Program-made: the position numbers and the translations under genes
Notes under the pieces: generated by a model
What the model was told of the DNA's origin: nothing
Seen by the model: only the letters and a program-made list of their open reading frames with translations
Databases searched by the model: none
Shown: positions 54,788 through 62,146 of the stretch, one piece after another
Numbering within the stretch: position 1 is the first letter of the stretch
How the letters are laid out: each line of letters begins with the position of its first letter
From: Mesonia sp008017825
GTDB taxonomy: Bacteria; Bacteroidota; Bacteroidia; Flavobacteriales; Flavobacteriaceae
NCBI RefSeq assembly: GCF_008017825.1
Contig: NZ_VRLS01000012.1
Coordinates: 496,001 to 560,000, forward strand
Reading direction: 5' to 3'
Length of the DNA stretch: 64,000 bases

Positions 54788-55093
54788 CTACTTATTGGAA
54801 TAGTTAGCCTCAAAGAACTTCTCAAGTTGTTTTCTTTTGTAGCGAACACAATTCCCTATCTTAATTACAGGGAAATCTTTGTGTTTTTTACGAAGGTTAA
54901 TGATCTGTGATCTGGAAATTTTAAAAAGTAAGCAGACCTCTTTTATGGTTAGGTAGTCTTCGTCCGCTTTTGTTTGAGAAGCTTTATTTCGTTGAGCTAA
55001 TGTTTTCTGTAATGAAGTGGTTATCCTATCAGCAACTTTAATTTCAAATTGCTCTACTAGTTTTTGTAAATGGAAAGATGTTTCTCCTGACAT
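54788..55093 (-). CDS. Excisionase-like helix-turn-helix protein
   Basis: A 101-residue protein whose C-terminal half is a MerR/Xis-type winged helix (YLTIKEVCLLFKISRSQIINLRKKHKDFPVIKIG, then VRYKRKQLEKFFEANY). The first 40 residues form a helix that may dimerise. Proteins of this type act as recombination directionality factors or as operon regulators. It is the first gene of the replication operon, 3 nt before the helicase gene. Confidence 0.82.
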   Translation of the reverse strand: MSGETSFHLQKLVEQFEIKVADRITTSLQKTLAQRNKASQTKADEDYLTIKEVCLLFKISRSQIINLRKKHKDFPVIKIGNCVRYKRKQLEKFFEANYSNK

Positions 55094-55209
55094 AATCTAT
55101 AGTTTTCCGTAAAGAAAAATATAATCAGGAGGCGTTCAGAGTTTTTCGCTAAATACCCTTAGAAATAACTAAAATCGTTAGAAAATCGTCAAAAATTTAA
55201 ATTTGAGTT

Positions 55210-56100
55210 TTAGTTTTTTCTAAATCTTTTAGAGAGAAGCAATAAGTGATAATCTTCATTGAAATCTTTATTTCTCACTTCAGTACGAAATGTTTCAAAA
55301 TTTAAAAAGAGAGTTCCAGCAAATTCTTTCTTCTTTATGCCATACTTGTCTTTGATCGAATTTCTAAAGTTGTTAATTAGTTCTAATCTTTTCTTAGTTC
55401 CATAACGTTCTTTATTAAACTTTAATTTAAGGAGTTGAGGAGAAATAATTGCTGAACTTTTAAACTTAAATGAATTTCTTAGAAATGCCTCTGTCGAGGC
55501 CTTACCAAAATATTTTTCGAATTTTTTTATTTCATCTTTTAAATCATTTTTGAAATCATCAAATTCATCTGGTATTTCAATTTGGTAAGAAGCTATACTG
55601 ATTTTTTTAAAGATGTTGGGATTACTATTGTCAATTAATTCTTCAGGAAAAAAATAATCACCATTTGTCGACATTATAGTTGGATTTAACTCCCTGTGGT
55701 TTTCTAATTTTTTTAATAATATACCAAAATCATCTCTGAAAAAATTATTTACTTCATTTTGCTTATGTTCTATCCAGTCATCTGTTGCAGGATAATTATT
55801 AAATTTATAATAGTCCAAGGGATTTTCAAGTTCTAAGGTAAAATGGTCAATAGATTCAGCAAACGTCAACTCCTTTATGCTTAAATCGCACTCAAACTCA
55901 GATTTATTTCTTTTGTCAATAAGCTCTTCTTTATAATACCTTCCTGCCCCATTCAGCTCAAAGAATTTTTTAAACTCGAGTAAAAAATCGACTCTCGAAG
56001 ATTCTTTCAATTCAGACAATTCTTTATAAATGATATCTACTGTTTCTTCAGTTGAATCAAAAATATTTTGGAGATGCTGATGGTATTTTTTTGGGAACAT
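55210..56100 (-). CDS. Unknown protein at the right end of the island
   Basis: A 296-residue soluble, charged protein, Lys/Glu/Phe-rich, with a helical start (YHQHLQNIFDSTEETVDIIY) and a basic end (LLLLSKRFRKN). I recognise no domain. Its codons are more AT-rich than those of the replication genes beside it. A gene in this spot, next to attR, is often passenger cargo such as a defence gene, but nothing in the sequence supports a specific role. Confidence 0.55.
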   Translation of the reverse strand: MFPKKYHQHLQNIFDSTEETVDIIYKELSELKESSRVDFLLEFKKFFELNGAGRYYKEELIDKRNKSEFECDLSIKELTFAESIDHFTLELENPLDYYKFNNYPATDDWIEHKQNEVNNFFRDDFGILLKKLENHRELNPTIMSTNGDYFFPEELIDNSNPNIFKKISIASYQIEIPDEFDDFKNDLKDEIKKFEKYFGKASTEAFLRNSFKFKSSAIISPQLLKLKFNKERYGTKKRLELINNFRNSIKDKYGIKKKEFAGTLFLNFETFRTEVRNKDFNEDYHLLLLSKRFRKN

Positions 56101-56306
56101 AGTAATACTTATTTGTAGAAATAATTTTGAAATTGAGTGATGATCAAAAAGCGAAACATTTTAATGCTTTTAAGCGTTAAATAAATTAGGGGTTACAATA
56201 TAAAAGTATTTATGAAAAAATCCTTTCACTTTTTCACAAAAATAAGTCTCTGAAAAAAGTAGGTGTTTTGGGAAGTATTGCTATCATTGACTTGCGAGAG
56301 AATCAA

Positions 56307-56322
56307 GAGCATATTCAAGAGC
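56307..56322 (+). repeat. 16-bp island repeat, copy 3 (right end)
   Basis: GAGCATATTCAAGAGC, identical to the internal copy. It is followed by TTGCTC, so GAGCA-GT-TGCTC forms a small palindrome. It lies 91 bp from attR; the left copy lies 112 bp from attL. Confidence 0.75.
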
Positions 56323-56412
56323 AGTTGCTCAAAACCTATTAAAACAAGCAGAAAATATTCTTTGTAACATTATTTGTAAACGCCTGTACTTAAAGGGAAA
56401 GAAGTGGATGTA

Positions 56413-56461
56413 AACAAAAAACCCCGATCGTGAGATCGAGGTTTTGCGGTGGTGCCTCCAG
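56413..56461. repeat. Right attachment repeat at tRNA-Phe 3' end
   Basis: 49 bp identical to 16652-16700. It covers the last 12 bases of tRNA-Phe and its terminator. This is the island-borne copy that restores the tRNA. The 56101-56412 stretch holds no gene apart from the 16-bp repeat. Confidence 0.95.
56416..56441 (-). terminator. tRNA-Phe terminator
   Basis: On the minus strand, CCTCGATC pairs with GATCGGGG around TCAC (one mismatch-like G-T position), followed by TTTTTT. Confidence 0.85.
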
Positions 56462-56522
56462 GAATCGAACCAGGGACACAAGGATTTTCAGTCCTTTGCT
56501 CTACCAACTGAGCTAAGGCACC
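56450..56522 (-). tRNA. tRNA-Phe (GAA)
   Basis: Read on the minus strand it is a 73-nt cloverleaf. The acceptor stem GGTGCCT pairs with AGGCACC, the D arm reads TAGCTCAGTTGGTAGAGC, the anticodon loop is CTGAAAA with GAA in an AGGAC/GTCCT-type stem region, and the T arm has GGTTCGATTCC. The discriminator is A and CCA is not encoded (CCG follows). It is intact after island insertion because the island brings a matching 3' end. A frame overlapping it on the same strand is not a gene. Confidence 0.97.
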
Positions 56523-56589
56523 AGTGCTTGTAAGCGGTGGCAAATATATATTCATTTTTCATATCTGCCAAATAATTTAATAAAAAAAG

Positions 56590-56597
56590 TAAATTTG
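56590..56597 (+). promoter_or_regulatory. Candidate -7 box TAAATTTG of the coaX operon
   Basis: An exact TAnnTTTG match 22 nt before the GTG start codon of coaX. The -33 element is not clear. Confidence 0.45.
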
Positions 56598-56619
56598 TAT
56601 TCATTAAATTTAAATAAAA

Positions 56620-57360
56620 GTGAGAAATCTTACAATAGATATTGGGAATACTTTAGCGAAACTAGCTGTTTTTGAGTATGGTGAGGAGATTTATTTTAAA
56701 ACATTTAAGCTTGAAAATTTTTCTGAAAAATTAAAAAATATTTTAAAAGAGTACTCTAAAATCACTAATTTAATAATTTCTTCGGTCTCTAAAGATGTTA
56801 AGACCCTTTTGGAAGAGGTGCCTAAACATATTCAAGTTTTAGAATTATCTGCAACAACCCCTGTTCCATTTCGTAATTTATATAAAACACCTCAAAGTTT
56901 AGGGATAGATAGGATAGCACTTGTAGTTGGAGCTGTAAAAGAATATATTGATAAGGATGTATTGATTATAGATGCAGGAACTTGTATTACATATGATATA
57001 GTGACGAAAAAGAAAGAATATTTAGGTGGAGTTATTTCGCCAGGTGTAAACATGCGTTTACATGCAATGCATAATTTTACCTCAAAATTACCGTTAGTTT
57101 CTATAACTGATGAAATCAATGATAATATAATAGGGACTACAACACAAGAAAACTTAAAAATTGGAGCCGTAATGGGGACTGTTATGGAAATAGACGGTTT
57201 TATAGATCGGTATAAACTTCAATATCAAGATTTAACAGTTATTTTAACAGGAGGTGATAGTCAACTGTTGTCTAAGAAAGTAAAAAATAGCATATTTGCG
57301 CCCTACAATTTTCTGTTGAAGGGATTAAACCATATTTTGGAATTTAATACAACTAAATGA
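56620..57360 (+). CDS. coaX: Type III pantothenate kinase
   Basis: CoaX phosphorylates pantothenate, the first step of coenzyme A synthesis. The start codon is GTG at 56620. At 246 residues it has the family length. Motifs are LTIDIGNTLAKLAVFE (phosphate 1, about 3-18), VLIIDAGTCITYDIV (phosphate 2, about 110-124) and GGVISPGVNMRLHAMH (about 135-150). It opens a backbone operon: the next gene starts inside its stop codon (ATGA overlap). Confidence 0.96.
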   Translation: MRNLTIDIGNTLAKLAVFEYGEEIYFKTFKLENFSEKLKNILKEYSKITNLIISSVSKDVKTLLEEVPKHIQVLELSATTPVPFRNLYKTPQSLGIDRIALVVGAVKEYIDKDVLIIDAGTCITYDIVTKKKEYLGGVISPGVNMRLHAMHNFTSKLPLVSITDEINDNIIGTTTQENLKIGAVMGTVMEIDGFIDRYKLQYQDLTVILTGGDSQLLSKKVKNSIFAPYNFLLKGLNHILEFNTTK

Positions 57361-58598
57361 TTAAGAAAACAATTTTTTTTACATTACTGTTATTTTCAGT
57401 ATTAGTAAATGCTCAAGAGAATACTTCATCTCCATATTCTTTTTTTGGAGTAGGACTCAATAAATTTAACGGTACAGCAGAAAATAGAGCTATGGGGGGC
57501 ATGAGTATTGCTTCAGATAGTATTCATATTAATCTTCAAAACCCAGCGGGTTATGGTAAATTGGGATTGACAACTTATGCATTGGGAGGTTCTCATTCTA
57601 CAGTTAACTTAGAAAGTTCAAATTCATCAGATAGAGCTTCATCTACAACCTTTGATTATTTAGCCATGGCGTTTCCAGCAGGTAAACTAGGCTTTGGTTT
57701 AGGTGTAATTCCTTATACATCTGTAGGTTATGAGTTAGAGGATATTACAGGCGAAAGCTCAAGTAGATTTACTGGTAGTGGAGGTCTTAATAAGCTTTTT
57801 CTAGCAGCGGGTTATGAAGTTACTAAGGAGCTACGCGTTGGGGTAGAAGGAAGTTATAATTTTGGTAATATTCAAAATAAAAACCTTCTTTTTCAAGATG
57901 GACTCCAATTTGGGACTAGAGAAACAAATAGATCTGACCTTAGCGGATTTAAAGTCAATTTTGGAGCTCAATACGAAAAACTTTTAGAGTCGGGATTACA
58001 ATTGACAGGTTCAGTTAGTTTTTCTCCAGAAACTAAAATCGATTCCGAAAACGAAAGGCAATTAGCAACGCTTATAGTTAACACCGAAAATACTGAGATA
58101 CTTGCAGATCTTAGAGAAATTGATGTAAAAGATAGTGAGTTAACCCTTCCTTCAGAATTGAAAGTAGGGGGAGGAATAGGGCAGCCTAGAAAATGGTTTG
58201 CAGGAATAGAATATGGTAAAAAATCCTCTAGTGATTTTACTAATAGATCTTTTGAGTTAAACAATGTGGTTTATACAGATGCAAATAGTTATAAATTGGG
58301 GGGGTATTTTATACCAAATTATAATGATATTACAAGCTATTTTAAAAGAATTGTTTACAGAGCTGGAGTTAGGTATGAAGAAACTGGTTTAAATATTAAT
58401 AACGAAGACGTAAATGAGTTTGGCATATCTTTTGGAGTAGGTTTACCAGCGGGAAGCTTTTTAACCAATGTGAATTTGGGAGTAGAGTATGGGCAGAGAG
58501 GTACCACTTCAAATAATTTAGTGCAAGAGCAATTTGTAAACGTATTTTTAAGCCTTTCCTTAAATGACAAATGGTTTGTCAGAAGAAGATTTGATTAA
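57357..58598 (+). CDS. Outer-membrane beta-barrel protein (OmpP1/FadL-like)
   Basis: A 413-residue protein with a signal peptide ending VNAQ, then SSPYSFFGVGLNKFNGTAENRAMGGMS, a start often seen in flavobacterial barrel proteins located between coaX and the lpt genes. Regular amphipathic strands (GFGLGVIPYTSVGYEL; LRVGVEGSYNFGN) fill the rest. Substrate unknown. It overlaps coaX by 4 nt. Confidence 0.82.
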   Translation: MIKKTIFFTLLLFSVLVNAQENTSSPYSFFGVGLNKFNGTAENRAMGGMSIASDSIHINLQNPAGYGKLGLTTYALGGSHSTVNLESSNSSDRASSTTFDYLAMAFPAGKLGFGLGVIPYTSVGYELEDITGESSSRFTGSGGLNKLFLAAGYEVTKELRVGVEGSYNFGNIQNKNLLFQDGLQFGTRETNRSDLSGFKVNFGAQYEKLLESGLQLTGSVSFSPETKIDSENERQLATLIVNTENTEILADLREIDVKDSELTLPSELKVGGGIGQPRKWFAGIEYGKKSSSDFTNRSFELNNVVYTDANSYKLGGYFIPNYNDITSYFKRIVYRAGVRYEETGLNINNEDVNEFGISFGVGLPAGSFLTNVNLGVEYGQRGTTSNNLVQEQFVNVFLSLSLNDKWFVRRRFD

Positions 58599-58620
58599 AT
58601 AACTATAACTATATTCAACT

Positions 58621-59994
58621 ATGAAAACTAAATTCTTAATCTTATTATCAGGAATTTTTTTAAGTGCAGGAGTAGCAAGTGCACAAGAGGTAGATTGTAA
58701 TACCGAATTAGCATTGTTCTCTCAAAGCGCAAAAATAAAAGATTATAAAGCGGCAAAACCGCATTATGAAAAATTAATTAAAAATTGTCAAGATGGAAAT
58801 CTTGCCCTGTATCAATATGGAGAGCGTATGCTTAAGCATTTCGCAAAAAATGCGCCAGAGGGTGAAAAGAAAGCTTCCGCGGAAGCGTTGATCGAAAACT
58901 ATAAGCTAAGACTTAAAAACTTCCCAAGTAAAACTGAGGTTGGTGCAACTTATGCCAACATTGGTGAAGCTATGTACGATAATAATATGGGTACTAAGGA
59001 AGAGCAGTTGGCGATGTTCGATAAAGCTTGGAAAGAAGATAAAGAGTCTTTTAAAGATCCTAGAGCTTTGTATGTTTACTTTAATATCATGGTAGAGTTA
59101 CAAGATACTGGAAAGAAAGAGTTACAAGATGTATTTAATCTTTATGATGAATTAATTAAAAAGATTGAAGAGCAAGAAGTATATCGTGCAAAACAAGCAG
59201 AGCCTTTATTGAAAAAGCAGGAAGAGGGAGAGAAGTTAAATTCTAGTGATGCCAGAACGCTTAAAAACTCTGAAATTTACTTGTCTAACTTTAGTAAAAT
59301 TAAGGCGGGTATTAATGGATTGTTAGGTGAAAGAGCAGATTGTGATAACTTAATCCCTTTATACAACAAAGATTTTGATGCTAAGAAAACCAATGTAGAA
59401 TGGTTGCAAAGAGCTGCCAAAAGACTTTCAGCTAAAGACTGTACAGATGATCCTATTTTCTTTAAGTTAGTAGAGGCATTGCACACAGCAGAGCCTTCTG
59501 CAAAATCGGCTCTTTATTTAGGTCAGTTAGCTGCTAAAGATGGTAAATCTGCGAAAGCATTAGAATACTATAACCAAAGTGCTGAGTTGGAAGATAACAA
59601 CTTAGATAAAGCTAGGGTTTATATGAAGATTGCTGGTAACTATAAAGCCAAAGGTAGTTTCTCTACAGCGAGAAACTATTATAAGAAAGCATTAAACTTT
59701 CAGCCTTCTTTAGGAGTAGCTTACTTACAAATTGCAAGTATGTATGCTTCTAGTGTAAACACTTGTGGTGATTCAGCTTTTAATAAAAGAGCGGTATATT
59801 GGTTAGCAGCAGATTATGCGGACAGGGCAGGTAGAGTAGATCCTTCTATTCAGTCTAATGCAAGTCAAACTGCAAGCAGCTATAGAGGAAGAGCTCCGCA
59901 AAAATCTGATATATTCCAAGAAGGCGTTGAGGAAGGTTCAACCATTAAAATTGGATGTTGGATTGGAGAAAGTGTAAGAGTACCATCTATATAA
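58621..59994 (+). CDS. Exported tetratricopeptide-repeat protein
   Basis: A 457-residue protein with a signal peptide (FLSAGVASAQ) and helix-rich TPR units, clearest near the end (LYLGQLAAKDGKSAKALEYYNQSAEL; ARNYYKKALNFQPSLGVAYLQIA). It lies between an outer-membrane barrel gene and lptC, so a role in envelope biogenesis is likely, but its partner is not known. Confidence 0.85.
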   Translation: MKTKFLILLSGIFLSAGVASAQEVDCNTELALFSQSAKIKDYKAAKPHYEKLIKNCQDGNLALYQYGERMLKHFAKNAPEGEKKASAEALIENYKLRLKNFPSKTEVGATYANIGEAMYDNNMGTKEEQLAMFDKAWKEDKESFKDPRALYVYFNIMVELQDTGKKELQDVFNLYDELIKKIEEQEVYRAKQAEPLLKKQEEGEKLNSSDARTLKNSEIYLSNFSKIKAGINGLLGERADCDNLIPLYNKDFDAKKTNVEWLQRAAKRLSAKDCTDDPIFFKLVEALHTAEPSAKSALYLGQLAAKDGKSAKALEYYNQSAELEDNNLDKARVYMKIAGNYKAKGSFSTARNYYKKALNFQPSLGVAYLQIASMYASSVNTCGDSAFNKRAVYWLAADYADRAGRVDPSIQSNASQTASSYRGRAPQKSDIFQEGVEEGSTIKIGCWIGESVRVPSI

Positions 59995-59999
59995 TTAAG

Positions 60000-60563
60000 A
60001 TGTTACAAACATATCGAAATCATATTTTAAGCATTGTCGCGATACTTTTCGTGACAATGCTTTTTTCTTGTCAAGACCGACTTAATGAGGTGAGAAAATG
60101 GGATTTAGATGAGGGAAAGCCTCAAACTGCAGGGAAAGGAATTAATCTTTTTTATACCGATAGCGGAAAGGTTAAAGCTAATTTGAGAACGCCGTTAATG
60201 AAAGACTTTACGCATTTAGACTTTTCTTACAGAGAGTTTCCTGATGGGTTGGAATTAGATTTTTTTGATGAAGAAAATAAAAAAAATACCATTATAGCTG
60301 ACTACGGAATTATGTATGAGCAAACAGATTTGGTAGATTTGCAAGGTAATGTAGTAATTACCACTGCAGATAGTACTGTGCTTAAAGCGAAACAGTTATA
60401 TTGGGATCAACAACGAGGTTGGGTGTTTTCAGATATTAACTATAATGTAAAGTTAAACAACGGAGCTTTAAATGAAGGGGAAGGCTTTGATGCTAATGAA
60501 AAATTTGATAAATTCATATCTAGATCCAATAAAGGAGTACAAATAGTAGAAGAGACAGAATAA
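60000..60563 (+). CDS. lptC: LPS export protein LptC
   Basis: The start is set at the ATG at 60000 (MLQTYRNHIL); an upstream frame overlaps the TPR gene. The protein has 187 residues with a membrane or lipoprotein anchor (VTMLFSC) and an OstA/LptC-type beta-jellyroll (LRTPLMKDFTHLDFSY ... YGIMYEQTDLVDLQGNVVITTADSTVLKAKQLYWDQQ). LptC links the LptBFG transporter to LptA in lipopolysaccharide export. Confidence 0.88.
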   Translation: MLQTYRNHILSIVAILFVTMLFSCQDRLNEVRKWDLDEGKPQTAGKGINLFYTDSGKVKANLRTPLMKDFTHLDFSYREFPDGLELDFFDEENKKNTIIADYGIMYEQTDLVDLQGNVVITTADSTVLKAKQLYWDQQRGWVFSDINYNVKLNNGALNEGEGFDANEKFDKFISRSNKGVQIVEETE

Positions 60564-60564
60564 T

Positions 60565-60759
60565 ATGATGAGATTTTTTAAATATTTTGAGTATGCGTAT
60601 TTGGTAATTGCCGCGTTTTTTGCATTTGAATCTTATAGAATTTGGAGTGTAGATAGGGATAGAGCCTATGTGTTTATTTTCTTTGTAGCCTTAGCTATTT
60701 TTATGTATTTCTTTAAAAGGAAATTCAGGAAAAAAATAGAACAACGTAATCAACCATAA
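60565..60759 (+). CDS. Small membrane protein
   Basis: A 64-residue protein with two hydrophobic helices (about 10-25 and 33-49) and a basic tail (FKRKFRKKIEQR). It lies 1 nt after lptC and directly abuts the CorC-type gene. This small gene is regularly found between these two in flavobacteria. Function unknown. Confidence 0.78.
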   Translation: MMRFFKYFEYAYLVIAAFFAFESYRIWSVDRDRAYVFIFFVALAIFMYFFKRKFRKKIEQRNQP

Positions 60760-62049
60760 ATGGAAGTAGATATACTTATAATTGTTCTTTCCTTAATCCT
60801 TTCGGCGTTTTTCTCTGGTATGGAAATCGCTTATGTTTCGGCCAATAAAATTCATATTGAAATAGAAAAAAAACAAGGTAGTTTTCTTTCTAATGTATTG
60901 GCGAGGCTTACCAAAAAACCTTCAAAATTTATAGCAACCATGTTGGTGGGCAATAATATTGCTCTAGTTGTGTACGGTTTTTTTATGGGAGATCTATTGG
61001 TAGAATTGTTAACAGCGCAAGTCCCGTTAGAAAACGCCTTTCTTAATTATTGGTTTACCGATGGATTAATAATAAGTCAGACTATTATTTCAACATTGGT
61101 GATTTTATTTACTGCAGAATTTCTTCCAAAAGTATTTTTTCAGATTTACGCCAACAACCTACTTAAGTTTTTTGCCTTCCCAGCATACCTATTTTACTTG
61201 CTTTTTACATTTGTTTCATCATTTATTATCTGGATTTCCGATTTGGTCCTCAAATTTTTATTTAAAACCGATGGGGATGAAGTCCAGCTTGCCTTCAGTA
61301 AAGTAGAACTAGGAAATTATATTAATGAACAAATGGATTCGGTTGAAGAAGACGATGATATCGATTCAGAAATACAGATTTTTAAAAATGCATTAGAATT
61401 TTCTGAAGTAAAATCACGTGAAGTGATGATACCACGTACCGAAATTATAGCGGTAGATGTTTCAGAATCCCCAAAAAATTTAATCAACATCTTTACGGAA
61501 ACAGGACTTAGTAAAATCTTAGTCTATAAGGAAACTAATGATGATATCGTAGGGTATATCCATTCTTTTGATTTATTCAAGAAACCAAAAGACATTAAGA
61601 CCATTATGATGCCGGTTCTATATGTGCCAGAAACCATGTTGGTTAAAGACGTGCTTAATATTCTTATCAAAAAAAGAAAAAGCATAGCGGTAGTGATAGA
61701 TGAATATGGCGGGACGAGTGGAATTATGACTGTTGAAGATATTGTGGAAGAGCTTTTTGGTGAAATTGAAGATGAACACGATCCTGTAGTTTTGATAGAA
61801 GAAGATTTCGGAAACGGTACGTATAGGTTTTCAGCAAGAATGGAAGTAGATTATATTAATGAAACTTATAAGCTAAATCTTCCTGAAGGAGAAAACTATG
61901 AAACTTTAGGAGGTTTTATCGTGCATCATACCGAGGAGATTCCTGAGAAAAATGGGCAAGTAACCATCGATGGTTTTAAGATTTTAATCTTAGAAGTTTC
62001 TAACACAAAAATAGAATTAGTACAAATTCAACCGATTGAAGAAGACTAA
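60760..62049 (+). CDS. CNNM/CorC-family (hemolysin-like) CBS-domain membrane protein
   Basis: A 429-residue protein. An N-terminal CNNM (DUF21) membrane domain with four hydrophobic segments covers about 1-190 (SLILSAFFSGMEIAYVSANK). A CBS pair lies at about 210-335 (SREVMIPRTEI; AVVIDEYGGTSGIMTVEDIVEELFGEIEDEHD), and a CorC/HlyC domain ends it (about 345-425). Such proteins are linked to magnesium or cobalt efflux, or to membrane protein stability. The substrate cannot be read from the sequence. Confidence 0.93.
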   Translation: MEVDILIIVLSLILSAFFSGMEIAYVSANKIHIEIEKKQGSFLSNVLARLTKKPSKFIATMLVGNNIALVVYGFFMGDLLVELLTAQVPLENAFLNYWFTDGLIISQTIISTLVILFTAEFLPKVFFQIYANNLLKFFAFPAYLFYLLFTFVSSFIIWISDLVLKFLFKTDGDEVQLAFSKVELGNYINEQMDSVEEDDDIDSEIQIFKNALEFSEVKSREVMIPRTEIIAVDVSESPKNLINIFTETGLSKILVYKETNDDIVGYIHSFDLFKKPKDIKTIMMPVLYVPETMLVKDVLNILIKKRKSIAVVIDEYGGTSGIMTVEDIVEELFGEIEDEHDPVVLIEEDFGNGTYRFSARMEVDYINETYKLNLPEGENYETLGGFIVHHTEEIPEKNGQVTIDGFKILILEVSNTKIELVQIQPIEED

Positions 62050-62146
62050 TTTTACTATTCTTTAACTTTTTAAGGAATTTCTGTTTTATAGTTTCGGTAA
62101 TTATCTTATTTTCGCCCACTATATTTAGACAAATTCATATTCAAAA

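Larger units (their letters stand above)
16701..56461. mobile_element. Integrated genomic island at tRNA-Phe (about 39.8 kb)
   Basis: The limits are set by the 49-bp direct repeat. The intact tRNA-Phe is at the right end with its 3' side facing inward, so the island is the DNA between the two repeats. It carries its own tyrosine integrase and an excisionase-like protein. It also carries replication-type genes, an RHS locus with a pseudopilus secretion system, and a methyltransferase/GHKL operon. No conjugation or virion genes are seen. Confidence 0.93.

Noticed and set aside
16701..56461. Prophage
   Set aside because: No terminase, portal, capsid, tail or lysis genes were found, despite phage-like replication and integration genes.
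16701..56461. Integrative conjugative element
   Set aside because: No relaxase, coupling protein or type IV secretion/Tra genes. The secretin system is type II/pilus-like and does not transfer DNA in this form.
56370..56555. Open frame across the tRNA-Phe gene on the minus strand
   Set aside because: It is a translation of the tRNA and attachment repeat, a common artefact.
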